64,000 nt of DNA from Magnolia sinica (GCF_029962835.1 NC_080577.1:26828501-26892500); one strand, 5' to 3'; shown: positions 1-11,851, counted from the stretch's first letter. Translations and numbers: made by a program. Notes: a model not told the origin generated them from the letters alone.

Positions 1-30
1 AAAATATAAGCTAAAATCTTCTTCTTCTTC

Positions 31-65
<35 letters not shown>

Positions 66-66
66 T
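31..66. repeat. TTA/TAT microsatellite
   Basis: A run of TTA/ATT triplets directly visible. The rest of 1-752 is AT-rich intergenic DNA in which I see no gene. Confidence 0.9.
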
Positions 67-755
67 TAAATTTAGATTATCTTGTGTAAATAGTAACTGT
101 TATTTTTTGGACAACCTTATATTATTTTCATTAGAATTGGTGCAAATGATGGTTGAGAAACTTTAGACAGTGGCTCCTGTTTAGAAAAAAAAAATCTTTT
201 TGAAACTCTTCAGGCAATTTTATATAAATAAGAGTTTTTTCAATAGCCAAATTTGTTCTAATCGTTACAGTTACATTTCTTTGACCTTGTGTCAACTCGG
301 AAAGCCATCAAATTATCTCAGGATCTGTGAGACTACGACCCACCAAGGTTCCTTAGTGTATCAGAGTTTTCATCAACGTATACTAGTGTTTTATTTCATC
401 CCACCAGTCACAGACCATGCCTAAAAATCCTCTGCATTAATGAAAAATTCTAGCACCCATCTTGGGTCACGTAAACATGGACTGTGATTATATTCTCTTG
501 TTAACCATCTATAGTAAGCCGCTGAAAATTGAAAGGTCAAGATTGTTCCATTAGGAAGTGGTTTTTAAAGAGGGTCCATCCATTGTAGATCAGAACAGAA
601 CAAGCGAAGCATGGGCTCCTTTTGTGTGGATTTGAAACCCATGTACAGCACGCGAGCCCAAAGCTAGATCACATATCATTCCTCTATGCTTGGTAGCGTT
701 TAGTTTTCATGTTTTCTTGTTACCATTGGGTCGTTGTTTCCTGAGAAACAACTAA

Positions 756-1170
756 GGGCGTGTTTGGACAGGCCCATCCCACGGGATTAGATTGTAATAG
801 GGTGGATTGCTTTCAATGATGGCTGTGTCAGTGGATTGCAGGCACTCCCATGGGATTGCTAAATCCAGGGAATCTACCACCAAGTATGTTTGGCCCGCCT
901 GGTCAATCCCGGTATTACGCCCAGCCAATCCCTTCCAATTTGTTCATCCAAACATGTCCCAGGCAAAAATCATGGGATTAGGAGGGATTGGGTGGATTTC
1001 AAGGTAATGATAGTGATGCCAGTGGATTGCTGGCAATCCCATGGGATTGCTCCAATCCAGGCAGAATTTCATCGAGCTTGTTTGGCACGCCCGGCCAATC
1101 CCGGGATTACTCCTTCCAATCCCTTCTAATACAATCTAATCCAATCCAGCCTGCCCGACCAAACAGGCCC
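756..1170. mobile_element. Tourist-like MITE with TAA target duplication
   Basis: The left end GGGCGTGTTTGGACAGGC and the inverted right end GGGCCTGTTTGGTCGGGC are imperfect terminal inverted repeats. They are flanked by TAA at 753-755 and 1171-1173. The 415-bp length, the TWA target duplication and the lack of coding capacity fit PIF/Harbinger-derived Tourist MITEs. The interior repeats variants of CCCATGGGATTG. Confidence 0.8.
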
Positions 1171-1404
1171 TAAATTTTGTTTGAAAACTTAGCAAAACAC
1201 AGGCAACGTGGGGATGAATCGCATGAACAGAAACTAAGTATGATCTTTTTTTACTTCTTTTTTTTTTTGTTTTGTGTGTCTAAAAGGAAATTTCATGCAT
1301 CTTAACATGCCTCAAGCTGTGTGTGGGGCCCACCGTGGTGTTGGCGTGCCATATAATTTTAAGTGGGCCACAACAAATGAATACCTAGGTTTTAGGTGGG
1401 TGTA

Positions 1405-2065
1405 TGATGCAGGGATGAACGTGATCAGAGCACCGTCTTTCTCAAAGATAATTAATCTGAAATCATGAAGCTTATCTAAACTCCTTACAAAGACTTTTCG
1501 AATCCATGTGGGAAAAAGAAAAAAAGAAAAAAGTAAAAAAAATATAAATAAATTATAGAAAATTCACAATTTGATTGATGATTCCATGTTTACAATCCTT
1601 TAAATAGGTATTCTAATCATTGGAAGAAACTTAGGAATTAAATTATAATTAAAACTCTTTAAAATTCATAACTAGTAAATTAACTATTTATAGTGTCCTA
1701 TGTGGCTTAATTGCTTTATTCTCTTAATGTTTCTAAACGCTTTTCATGTTGGACACAACTCCTAAAGTCTAATCGATGAAGAGTTGCAATCAAAACCAAA
1801 CATATTATAAATAGTAAAAACGGAACTAAAATTGATTTTTGATATGTATATGATAAAATCACACAAATTTGGTGCGCGTAACCTGGTATAGCGGGATTGA
1901 TTGGTTAAAGTATTTCCCCTATCCAAAATCATATATAATACACCGAGTTACTTATTCTGGTTGGTGAGATATACATGTTTTAAAGTTCCAACGATCTGAA
2001 TGACTTCCATATTCTACCGTATACTTATGGTGCGTATCACCCGAGTATTTTTGTAACGATTATCT
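1405..2065 (-). mobile_element. Diverged gypsy LTR remnant (minus orientation)
   Basis: The start (AGGGATGAACGTGAT, then a region resembling AAGCTTATCTAAACTCC) matches the inverted 3' part of the LTRs at 9,305 and 11,200 and the solo LTR at 16,437. The interior (about 1,830-2,030) matches the 16,850-17,000 part of that solo LTR. The right end is approximate and no target duplication is evident. It is an old, broken copy. A short piece of the palindromic repeat family lies just left (about 1,318-1,404). Confidence 0.6.
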
Positions 2066-2164
2066 TGCGACGAAAGTTGCCAACGAGTTGTAGCAAATGA
2101 AGAGGTTGTGGTTTCACGTGCACATCAGGACCGGACCCTACACAGCTTTGTTCCACGTACACAT

Positions 2165-2690
2165 TACGGGTACATCCCTGTGACCCCGGCACAAAGATAT
2201 ACTGTGCTGAGGGCTGGCTGTGTGGGGCCTTCAGAGATGTCCGTGATCAATCCACTCCGTCCATCTGTTTTGAAAGGCCACTAAATGGCAAATATTAAAA
2301 ATCCAGGCAGATCCAAAACTCAGGTAGGCGCCACCAACGAAACAGTGGGAATAGAAACGTCCACCGTTGAAACCTTTCTGGAGCTGACTATGCTTTTTTA
2401 TGTGCCATCCAGACCCTTCATGGGGTTTTTACCACTCAGATAAACTGCAGGAACAAATATAATCGTGATACAAAACTTCTGTCATTCCAGGTGATCAATA
2501 TCCACTGTTTCATTTGATGTAGCCCATCTGAGTTTCGGATCTGCCTGATTTTTTAAATTCCTGTTCTATTATGGTATTTCAAAGCAGATGGACCGAGTGG
2601 ATTTGCAACGAGCATCTCTGTGGACCCCACGGAGCCCCAGCACAGGTATATCTTTGTGCCTGGGTCACAGGCAATCTGCTTGCCCAAAGG
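2165..2690. mobile_element. Long-TIR palindromic element
   Basis: The first about 100 bp (CTGTGACCCCGGCACAAAG, then a GGGGCC and CCACTCCGTCCATCTG segment) recur in inverted form at the right end (CAGATGGACCGAGTGG, then CCCAGCACAGG and CTGGGTCACAGG). The centre carries the degenerate family core (ACTCAGGTAGG, GAAACAGTGG, TCTGAGTTTCGG). There is no coding capacity. The closest copy in the window is at about 19,697-20,160. I found no convincing target duplication. Confidence 0.65.
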
Positions 2691-3153
2691 TTGTCCTGAC
2701 GATTCGTAACAGAAATGTCACAATCATCACCGTCCATTTCACAAACGCAACCGTCAATATTGCTATGCGTTTTAAAAATATCCTTTCTTAGACAATGGTT
2801 ATCAATCCAAAGGAAGATGGACGGTTGTAATAGGATAAGCCAAAGGTAGAATGGTCAGGATCACTCTATCAATGAGATTCTTGGCACGTCGAACAAACAA
2901 GTGGGAAAACGGATTGGACCATCCCAAATCAATGATGGGACGGATCGTGTTTGGAATGCAGGCCTATTACACCGCCCTAAGGAATGCTTTATCAACGTCG
3001 ATCTTCAACATACAGACGATCAAGATTACAGAACGAGTGGGGCCCACCTGTCGAAACAGAGACGCACATCACGCGCCATATAAGGCATCCTTCTCATTTC
3101 GTGTTTGTTTGTGTCCTAATAAGGACGGAGATTGAGAGAGATTGGGATTGAGA
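2691..3153 (+). promoter_or_regulatory. Promoter and 5' leader of the plastid-protein gene
   Basis: A TATA-like CATATAAGG sits at about 3,077-3,085, some 70 bp before the chosen ATG (3,154). A purine-rich leader (GGAGATTGAGAGAGATTGGG) follows. Its position just left of a transit-peptide-like exon supports promoter function. The transcription start is inferred, not seen. Confidence 0.5.
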
Positions 3154-6100
3154 ATGAGAGGCATTTCAGCTTCTTCATCTTCGCTTTCTCTTCTCCCTTC
3201 ACTGAAAACTAGCCGTTGTCTTGTACCTTCTCTTTATTCAAATGTCAAACCCAAAACTCTACGAAGATTCTGAAGCCTCAGAATCCAGAGCAGCAGCAGA
3301 CCAGGACTTGGCTCAGGTATACGAGATCCTCCTTTCTTCATCTTTTTTCCTTCTTTCTTTCTTTCTTTATTTTATTTTATTTTAGTTTATTTTATTTTTT
3401 TGAAATTTGGGTGCTGAATGGTTGTGTTCCTTATGCTGGGAGTTACATATGCAATGAAAAGGAAAGAGAAAAATGAGTAATTGTAGAGTCCTGATGCATC
3501 AATATATGCGAATGGGGTCCGTGTTTGAGTAATCCAGTCCATCGACTGTTGGGTCGATCCCTATGCAAGGTTATGGCGAGTTGTAGCTATTCCCCAGGAG
3601 CATCATGATGGTGGTGATGCAAGCATTCCACATGAAGAAGAAGAATCCACTATGCAATATTTGGGAATTATAAGCTTTCTCTCAAGCCTAGCTTGGGGGT
3701 CTTCTTCTCATGTGTACAAAAACCCCCTTCTTGAGTCTCTTTGAATGCAAGAGGAAAAACAAATCTCTATAGATTTTTTTCCCCACACACACTCCTCTCT
3801 ACAACTCTCTCACTCTTCTTATGTAAGAACTTCACACACATGTGGAGACACATATATGTAGAGACACACACACACACCTGAAAAACATATGACACATGAC
3901 TCAAGTACAATACCCATCTAAAGCTGAGTGACTCACACATGAGGATGGACCATACCCAACATCAACATGATTACACCAATCGCGGATGGGGAATTCTCCA
4001 AAATTTTCCCTGATCAAGGGTTTCTAAACCATTGAGCAATGGTACGGAAAAAGGTGGAAGATTAGACGTGCATGATTTTGCAGTTTGGATGAGTTTTGGG
4101 TCACCCCCCCCATTTGCAGTGGGTCTTATGTGATCAATGGTGTGTATCACGGGACCATGAGGTCAACTCGTATGGAATGGGTTCATATGGACACTGTTGA
4201 ACTCTGATGCGTTGGGCCTTTATAAATTCCTCTGAGAAAATTGATTGTGTTTTTAATCTCTCTCTCAAAAAAACAGTTTGGGTGTTTAGAGAGGGAGGGA
4301 GATGAACTGTTTGGGTGTCCTTTTTATGATTCAGATATGTGATGGTGATGGAATTTTCTAAGGGCTCATTTGTTAGCACCAAATATCATGATTTAAAATA
4401 ATAATAATAATAATAATAAATATCATGATTAATCAGTCTAATTTTGTGCAACCAAACGCACCCTAAAGTAAAAGGGCATCTTATTTAATGAGGAAAATGA
4501 GATCCAGAGAGGGAGGGAGATGGGTCGGGCTTTTCTCAATAATGTCATTAAATCAAAGAGGATTGAAACAGTATTTTTTTTAAAACATTTCTCAGTTGTG
4601 GATTTTATGAGGAAATATAGAATGCTGGCCTGCTTGGCTTCAATCACCATGGTTTTATTATGCATGTGGGATCCACATTTCAGTGATAAAGAGTCTTTTG
4701 GGCACTGCTGCAAGTGCTCTGTGTCAGACAATCATAGCTATCCAATAATTGGCCTGCAAGATAGACTGTCAGAAGTATGGAGAAAAGTCAATGGTCCATA
4801 TCCAATGGGATGCCTATGTTTCTTTTGGTGGAGGATAATTAGAGTCCATTGCATTTCCATGGTGGGCCCCAGCAGATGAACAAAGTGGATCATTGAAAGA
4901 CGGGAATGCTGGATTGAATGTAAATGCCAGTATTTCGGGCCAAGCACTGTGTGGTGCATCTGCTGTGTCTTGAATACTGTGTTACATTCTATTGTTTCGG
5001 AGAAATTAATTTGATTTTTTAATATATTTTTAGTCAATTATTTTATTCCTCAACTAAGCTTGAGAGACAGTGTAGTGTGTGTGAGTGATCCAGGGTTCAA
5101 TCCCTGGTAGTGTTACCTAAAAAAAAAAGAGCTTAAGAGGTGCTTACTGGAGGACTTTCTAGTTTCTACACTATTGGCTTGTATGGAAGTGTTTTTGAGT
5201 CATCTTGCATGCTCCAATTGAATTCAACTCAAATCGTTGAATGATTTGAAGTGGCTTCTTTCATAATTGCTAAATTGGATCTTATCCCTTTTCATGCTTA
5301 TTGAGCTCTTTTACTGTTTATGTGATATGGTTGGATCAAGACCATGGTTTAAAAATCGGTTGGTGTATCATATCATTCACCACTGATACGGGTCATATCC
5401 CCCTGTATTGCGCGGTTTCGGACCGATTCAGGTTAATATATTTGTCTCATTCGTGTATGATACCGAGAGACATATCGTTAGATGATATTTTAAACCTTGG
5501 TTGAGACCTGAGTAATATCAACTGGGTTCCTCTTTTTGTTACTCTTTATAACAAAAAATGAAACTCTCCCTTCAGTGCTTATTGTGCTCTTTTGCATGTC
5601 CTGGTTGGATTTAGGCTGAATTCTTTATATAGCTTTCATGTGCACAACTCTCGAATTTGCATTGCTTTGGTTCGGATTGATGTTTTTTTCTTCTTCAAGT
5701 TCATACTTTGTAGATCAAGTTCATACTTTGTAGCTCATCAGCATCATATGCTCGAATTTGCATTGCTTTGGTTCGGATTGATGTTTTTTTCTTCTTCAAG
5801 TTCATACTTTGTAGCTCATCGGCATCATATGCTCTAATCAGATTTGAGTTATCTATTGGAATTAAGTTTTGGTTGTTGTTTAGTCCTTTTAGGGTTGGAT
5901 TTCCTCAAGGTATAAGCATTTTCGCCAGACATCTTATCTGTAATTTAGATTGGTCCTTGGAAGTTTATTTTCTTATGGTAGTTATGTGAGCATCTGGCTT
6001 ACTGGTTTGCCTGGCCACTACCCTTCATGATGCTGCTTTGCTTGCCTGCCCTCTATGGTGCTCGTGTTATGGTTGGGCTGAGGGTAAGCACTTGGTGGGG

Positions 6101-9096
6101 GATCGTTCTGGCATGTGAGTGGTGTCAGTTGGAGCTCAGTTATCACTGGTTCCAAGAGCCTGGGTAAAAGAGAAATGTTGATATCTGGTAGGCAGCTGAT
6201 TGTAGAACTTTTGCTATTCTACATTTTGATAGCTTGCCTCAATTTGCCTGGTGAAAGGCTAAGGTGATGGTGGAGATGATGATGATGATGATAGTTTATA
6301 AGTGACTGTGAAGTTATATCTGAAACAAATCCAGGGACTGGCCCATTGATTTGGTGACTGGAAATATTGATGGCTATTCAGGATTCTTAATCCACAGAAT
6401 GCATATTAAATTTCTAGAAAAAGTTTTGAAGGTCAAAGGATAACAGGAAGTGGAGGGATGGAATGTAGGAACCCAGCATGTTGAAAGATAGCTCAGATTG
6501 TTAGTCGTTTGTACGCAAATGAGATATGAAGCCGAACATTAATTTCTAATTTGTTCGATTGTAGAGATATGCAGGCTCCATGCATTGAGTTTTTATGAGA
6601 TAGGATTCTTGGGTTTGGTTCATTGCGTTTTCATCAAAAGAACTTTCAAGGCGCTAAAGTATGGACACGAATTGCCTGTAACCAGGGGTTATAGGGGATA
6701 TTCTTGTAACCCCTGACGTGGTCTAGTGAAAAAGGGCCACATGCTCCTGTCAAGAACGGGGTCTGCATCGAAAAGGGAAAAATCATCATTTCACTTGGGG
6801 GAATCTTTGCTTTTCACCTCGGACTCTGCTTGTGACATGCATGTGACCCGCTATCATTGGGCCATGTCAGCGTTTTCAGGGGATTCCTGTAACAAAGTCT
6901 TCCGATTGGAAGATCCTGGCGATCCAAGCTTTGGCCTTCGTATGGTTGAATGTGGACTGTTGCCATATTTCCACTCTTAACCATCAATTTGCATGACACC
7001 AACAAAAGGAGATGTTTGGGCCATGATCCATCTACTGTGGACAATCAGATCAACAGTTTGGATCACCAAATTGCCAAATAGACTTCTGGTTTAGCATTTC
7101 ACTTCCCAGATTTCATACAAACAAATTAAGGGCTGGCATATCACTGATGCTTTTCCACCATACTCAGTGATGGGGCATTGTGCAGGTGAAAATGACAGCA
7201 AATCTGTTTTAGATGCTTTTTTCATGGGGAAAGCTTTGGTGGAGACGCTTAATGTACATATAGAAGCTGCATTAGGGGAATTCACAAGTGCATTTGGTGA
7301 GTGGCAAGCTGAGAAACAGAAGCAAGCACAAGACTTGCAGGTAATAGTTGGGTTGGAATCTACATCTGAGTCACATTTATCCCCCCCCACCCCCTATATT
7401 TTTATTTTTTTTCTTTCAAATCTTGGTAATACTATGTTATTTGCTCAGATAAACAGTGAAGCCATTGCAGTGGTGATTTAAATATCCCTACATGCTTTTA
7501 GCTCCGATAACATGGATTTCTTTTGCATATGGCTAGTCTACAGTTTTAAATGCACATATCCAATCTAGTTATCCTGCCTTAAATAGGCTATGCCCCAAAA
7601 ATATTGTAGACATCTCCGTGGGCATGTCTACAATATCTGGAGTATTCATTTGTTGAATGCTACCTTAAATAGGCTATACCCCAAAAATCAGTGGTCGGAT
7701 ATCCTTGTGCTCATCAAAGAACTTTTTCCCATTCAAGGTGAACAGCTAGGAGATATTTCCCATTGAAAGTCAACAGCTAAGAGATAAGGGTGCTCATCAA
7801 AGAACTTTTCTTTTCTGTTTCTTCTTTTTCTGCTTCCCTATTTTCCTTTTGTAGCCTTTTCCTTTGCTTAATAAAATTCTCAAGTTTCAAAAAAAAGAAA
7901 AAGAAAAAAAGAAAGATAAGGGTGCCAAAATGCAAAACTAAGGGATAGAAAGTTAGAAACAGTCAGCTTATTCTTCTATGGATGTTCTGTTTTCTTAATC
8001 AATGACATTCTAAGGGCCTGTTTGATTGCCACTTAAAAATGAATTCGTCTCATTTTAATGAGATTATATTTTATAAAAATTAAAGGTTATTAAGATTATT
8101 TTCAATCCTTACCAAAATATCTATGATATTATATTTTATAAAAATTACAGGTTATCAAGATTATTTTCAATCCTTACCAGAATATCTCATACATAATTAC
8201 CATTAACTAAAACTAGAACTCTTTTTAAGTGGCAACCAAACAGGCCCTAAGAATGTCATTAATAATTTATTAAGGATTGAAATTAATCTCATTATCTCAT
8301 ACATAATTACTATTAACTAAAACTAGAACTCTTTTTAAGTGGCAACCAAACGAGCCCTAAGAATGTCATTGATGTTTTGGTAAATCTCATTATCTCATAC
8401 ATAATTACTAGTAACTAAAACTATAACTCTTTTTAAGTGGCAACCAAACAGGCCTTAAGAATGTCATTGATATTTTGGTAAGGATTGAAATTAATCTCAT
8501 TGATATTTCGGTAGGGATTGAAAATAATCTTGATAACCTGTAATTTTTATAAAATATAATCTCATTAAAATGGGATGAACTTATTTTTAAGTAGCAACCA
8601 AACAAGCCCTAAGGGTGTTTTCTCATGGGTTTATGGGTTGGCAATCTGTAGGTCACTATACTTTTCCATTGCCTTAATGGATAGTGAGTATCCCATTTTC
8701 CTCTTCTAATAAAATTCATTACCTATCAAAACAACTCACATTACTCATATCATAAAGGACTATATAATTCAAACAAGCATGACTGCTTATAATGAGAAGA
8801 GATATATTATAGATAATGGAATTTCTTATCTTCCGCCAGTCTTTTAGGGGCTTAATGACTTCTTCACACCCTTTTATGCATGCCTAATCTTATCCAAGAT
8901 GGAATGATGTTTGCAGGAGGAAGTGCTTGAAAGGGCCAGAAAAGGAAAGGAGAAAGCTGCACGCGAAGTCATGGGAGAAGAAGGGGCTGGTCAGAAATCA
9001 ACAACGGCAACAAAGGCAGCCATGGCTCCTGCAGTTTCACATGTATCACCTGGTACCAGTAACGGTGACCCTCTCCTATCTTTCATGAAGGACTAG
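3154..9096 (+). CDS. Small chloroplast-targeted protein (At4g13200-like), three exons, with in-frame TGA in exon 1
   Basis: Exons read as 3154-3316, 7186-7340 and 8917-9096, all with GT/AG borders. Intron 1 is in phase 1 (G|GT makes Gly) and intron 2 in phase 0. Exon 1 encodes a Ser/Arg-rich, acid-poor N-terminus typical of a chloroplast transit peptide (MRGISASSSSLSLLPSLKTS). Exon 2 contains ENDSKSVLDAFFMGKAL, then a helical Gln/Lys-rich stretch. Exon 3 contains EEVLERARKGKEKAAREVMG and ends DPLLSFMKD. From memory the core resembles the uncharacterised plastid/plastoglobule family of Arabidopsis At4g13200; its function is unknown. With the odd codon counted, about 165 codons fit such a small family. 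Oddity: codon 40 (3271-3273) is TGA, with transit-like residues before it and correctly phased mature-like sequence after it. The copy is therefore a pseudogene, a null allele or a base error. Intron 1 (3.9 kb) is full of repeats. Confidence 0.72.
4362..4463. mobile_element. Short Tourist-like MITE with internal AAT repeat
   Basis: The left end GGGCTCATTTGTTAGCA and the inverted right end GGGTGCGTTTGGTTGCA form terminal inverted repeats. TAA flanks both sides (4359-4361, 4464-4466). At 102 bp it is a minimal element, with an (ATA)n tract between two ATATCATGATT copies. It lies in intron 1 of the plastid-protein gene. Confidence 0.7.
4467..5057. repeat. Dispersed about 0.6-kb repeat, copy 1
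   Basis: It aligns by eye along its length with 15,103-15,733. Shared anchors include GGCTTTTCTCAATAAT, GTGGATTTTA, ATCACCATGGTTTTA, CACATTTCAGTGATAAA and AATCATAGC(T/C)ATCCAATAATT. Short open frames here are not conserved between the copies, so I take it as non-coding. The family is unknown. It lies in intron 1 of the plastid-protein gene. Confidence 0.65.
5067..5129 (+). mobile_element. Tiny tRNA-related SINE-like insertion
   Basis: About 63 bp with a Pol III B-box-like GGTTCAATCCC and a terminal A-run. It is flanked by AGCTTGAGAG (5057-5066) and AGCTTAAGAG (5130-5139), a 10-bp duplication with one mismatch. An A-tail plus target duplication indicates LINE-driven retroposition. It is too short for a full SINE, so it may be a tRNA-fragment insertion or a 5'-truncated copy. 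Confidence 0.55.
5341..5502. mobile_element. Small TIR element
   Basis: CCATGGTTTAAAAATCG at the left faces GATATTTTAAACCTTGG at the right, giving imperfect terminal inverted repeats around a 160-bp AT-rich core with several TATC/GATA words. A related larger insertion lies in intron 2 of F-box gene B (about 29,549-30,138). The target duplication is unclear. Confidence 0.5.
5650..5834 (+). repeat. Tandem duplication, 101-bp unit
   Basis: The unit starting CTCGAATTTGCATTGC at 5650 recurs at 5751, nearly identical. Within the first unit a 19-bp piece (TCAAGTTCATACTTTGTAG) is itself doubled. It is intronic and probably replication slippage. Confidence 0.85.
8014..8609. mobile_element. MITE with one left end and four successive right ends
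   Basis: The left TIR GGGCCTGTTTGATTGCCACT (flanked by TAA at 8011-8013) is answered by four inverted right ends of the type AAGTGGCAACCAAACAGGCC, ending at 8247, 8357, 8455 and 8609, each followed by TAA. The complete unit is 8014-8247. The later units repeat the right half (ATCTCATACATAATTACTA). It sits in intron 2 of the plastid-protein gene. No coding capacity. Confidence 0.75.
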
Positions 9097-9304
9097 TTTG
9101 GTTTGTGGTATATTAATATATGCCATGTTCTTTCCTGCTTGTAGTTTGATTTCCATGCATCACTTTTTGGTCCTTTCTAGCATTGAATTATGTATTTTTT
9201 GTTTGGCCTTAACATCCCGCTTAAGAGTATAACAAATATATAATCTGTCTTCTCAAATATTTCTGTCCACCAGCCACACTTCATTCAAATGCATATATAG
9301 TTAT

Positions 9305-9966
9305 TGATGTAGAACGTGTCACAGATACGCTCCTAGCATAGTTGGGCCAAAAGAAGGTAGACCGTAAATTGATTGTAACTTTTGATCCGGGTATCGTTAC
9401 GGGGCGCGCAACCTATCAATCTTTACTGAAATGGGCCATTTGAGGTGAACCGACAACATGGCGGGTCGCATTTGTCCGTTTTGTCAGAAAACGTGCGCTT
9501 TCAGCTTAAAAACGTTATTTTATGAAAAATTTACTATTTTTAGTAATTCCGAATTTTTAAATATTTTTTCTATTTTTAGAGTTTTAGATTTTCTTCCCTT
9601 TTAGAAATAACTTGTAATTATGCTAGGACTCTTCTAGCAAAAGTTTATTTGGAATTTTTATTTTTAGAAATTAGGCTTTAGAAGAGTTTTATTAGAATTA
9701 GGATTTTTATTAGAGTTAGAATTTTGTTATTTTTGGTAATTACGAATTTTTGTTTATTTTTTTCTTTATTAATGGTGTAAGGAGACACATTAGTGATCAA
9801 TCAATCAAATTATGAATTTTCTATAATTCATTTCTATTTTCCTTGTTATTTTCCTCGTGGATTTGAGAAGTCTCTGTGAGGACAAGTCCAAAGAAGCTCC
9901 GTGGATTCGGAGTAGTTATCCTTGAGGAAGACGATGATTGACCTCATCATGTTCATCCCTGTGTCA
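9305..9966 (+). repeat. 5' LTR of the deleted gypsy element
   Basis: TG...CA bordered; matches 11200-11851 throughout, including the AT-rich middle and the end segment GAGTAGTTATCCTTGAGG. Confidence 0.88.
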
Positions 9967-11199
9967 ATTGGTACCAGAGTGAGGATTCCCCTCGGGCCGA
10001 TGACAAACAACGAAGGTATAAACCAAAATCCTGTGGACGGTGATCCAGTGATTCGTTATCTTTCGGAAAGAATGAAAGCTTTCCACTGGGAAAGTCAGTT
10101 GACCATGCAAGGGCTGCAGGCAACCCTCAACCGTATTGCGGATGCTCTAATTCCACCCCAAACTCAAAGTGATGCTCAATTGCCCGTGGTCGTTATACAA
10201 CATAACCTCAATTTCTGCAAAGCACTATCAGATGATGGTAAATCGCAGGCCATCACTTTGATCGTGAGCAAGCCATTATACATGCCAAAGGTAGAAATAG
10301 ATTTACAACAAGACAACATCTTTCGAACGAGGTACACTGTAAGCCAAAAAGTCTGTAATGTGATTATCGACGTCAGGAGCAGCAGTGAGAATCTCCTGTC
10401 GAAAATAATGGTGGAAAAGCTGCAACTGAAAACAGAAAAGCATCCATCTCCGTACACGATTAGATAGATCAAGGAGGTCAATAAAACAGAGGTAACCGAA
10501 TAATGCACTGTCTCGTTTTCAATCGGTAAAAATTATAAGGATCAAGTACTTTGTGACGTAGTCAACATGGAAGTTTGTCATATGTTACTTTGTCGACCAT
10601 GACAAAATAATATTGATGCTATTGCTACATATAGAGGTCGGGATAATATATTTATATTTACTAAAAACGGTAGAAAGATGGGCCTTGTCCTTATGGGAAC
10701 GGAGAACTAACCCAAAACTTCTAAAGTTAAGGAACAGTCTCTCATACCCAAACATGATTTCGTAAAACAATATGAGAAAACAGGAGATATAGATGCATTA
10801 GTACGAAATGAAAAATATATAGAACTTGTGAACATCTCAGAGGATTTGGAACCAATGTTGCAGGAGTTCAAGGCGGTTGTGCTCGATAAACTCCCTAATA
10901 AATTGCATCCCATACGAGATTAAAAAAATAATAATATCACATTGATCCCGTCTCAAGGGCAAGTCTGCCTAATTGCCCACATTATCAGAAAGAATGTGAG
11001 ATCTTGAAGGTAGAAGTGAAGAAAATGATCGATACTAGTCAAGGAAAGCATGAGTACATGTATTGTGTCAACTCAAGAGCTTAATGTCAAGTACAAGAAA
11101 AAGGGCTAATAAACATCGACGTCAGAAGTTATCTCAGAATCATGAGTCAAGTCCCTTGAGTAACTCGAGGACGAGTTTTTTTTTTCAAGTGGAGGGGTC

Positions 11200-11851
11200 T
11201 GATGTAGAACGTGTTACAGATACACTCCTAGCATGTTTGGGCCAAAAGAAGGTGGACTGTAAATTGATCGTAACTTTTGATCCGGGTATCGTTACGGGGC
11301 ACACAACCTATCAATTTTTACTGAAACAGGCCATCCGAGGTGAACCGACCCCCACAGTGGGTCGCATTTGTCTGTTTCGTCAGAAAACGCGCGCTTTCAG
11401 CTCAAAAACGATTTTTATTGAAAAATTTACTATTTTTAGTAATTTCGAATTTTTTAATATTTTTTCTATTTTTAGAGTTTTAGATTTTCTTCCCTTTTAG
11501 AAATAACTTGTAATTATGCTAAGACTCTTCTAGCAAAAGTTTATTTGGAATTTTTATTTTTAGAAATTAGGCTTTAAAAGAGTTTTATTAGAATTAGGAT
11601 TTTTATTAGAGTTAGAATTTTGCTATTTTTGGTAATTACGATTTTTTTTCTCTCTTTATTAATGGTGTAAGGAGACACATTAGTGATCAATCAATCAAAT
11701 TATGAATTTTCTAGAATTCATTTATATTTTCCTTGCTTTTTTCCTCGTGGATTCGAGAAGTCTATGAGGAGTCCAGAAAAGCTCCATGGATTTGGAGTAG
11801 TTATCCTTGAGGAAGACGGTGATTGACCTCATCACGTTCATCCCTACGTCA
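11200..11851 (+). repeat. 3' LTR of the deleted gypsy element
   Basis: Preceded by the polypurine tract and followed by the GTTAT target duplication. Its tail (CATCACGTTCATCCCTACGTCA region) is the family signature that also identifies remnants at 1,405 and 16,437. Confidence 0.88.

Larger units (their letters stand above)
9305..11851 (+). mobile_element. Internally deleted Ty3/gypsy LTR retrotransposon
   Basis: Paired LTRs of 662 bp (9305-9966) and 652 bp (11200-11851), both starting TGATGTAGAACGTG and ending in TCA. A perfect 5-bp target duplication GTTAT lies at 9300-9304 and 11852-11856. A tRNA-Met-type primer site (TTGGTACCAGAG) follows the 5' LTR and a purine-rich tract (AAGTGGAGGGG) precedes the 3' LTR. 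The 1.2-kb interior keeps gag-like (about 10,000-10,160) and aspartic-protease-like (about 10,300-10,470) remnants only. No reverse transcriptase or integrase is seen, so it would be non-autonomous. LTRs differ at roughly 7-9% of sites by eye, implying an old insertion. It begins 208 bp past the plastid-protein stop codon. Confidence 0.88.

Noticed and set aside
3242-3316. Alternative start MSNPKLYEDSEASESR in exon 1 of the plastid-protein gene
   Set aside because: It is out of phase with exon 2; joining at the same splice site leads at once to a wrong frame, whereas the transit-peptide frame joins correctly.
4520-5037. Open frames of about 100-119 codons on both strands
   Set aside because: They lie within a dispersed repeat whose second copy (15,103-15,733) does not keep either frame.
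5090-5110. Possible tRNA gene (GGTTCAATCCC T-loop)
   Set aside because: No A box, acceptor stem or anticodon arm can be folded; better explained as a short SINE-like insertion.
10176-10508. Minus-strand frame in the deleted gypsy element
   Set aside because: Shadow of the plus-strand gag/protease remnant.
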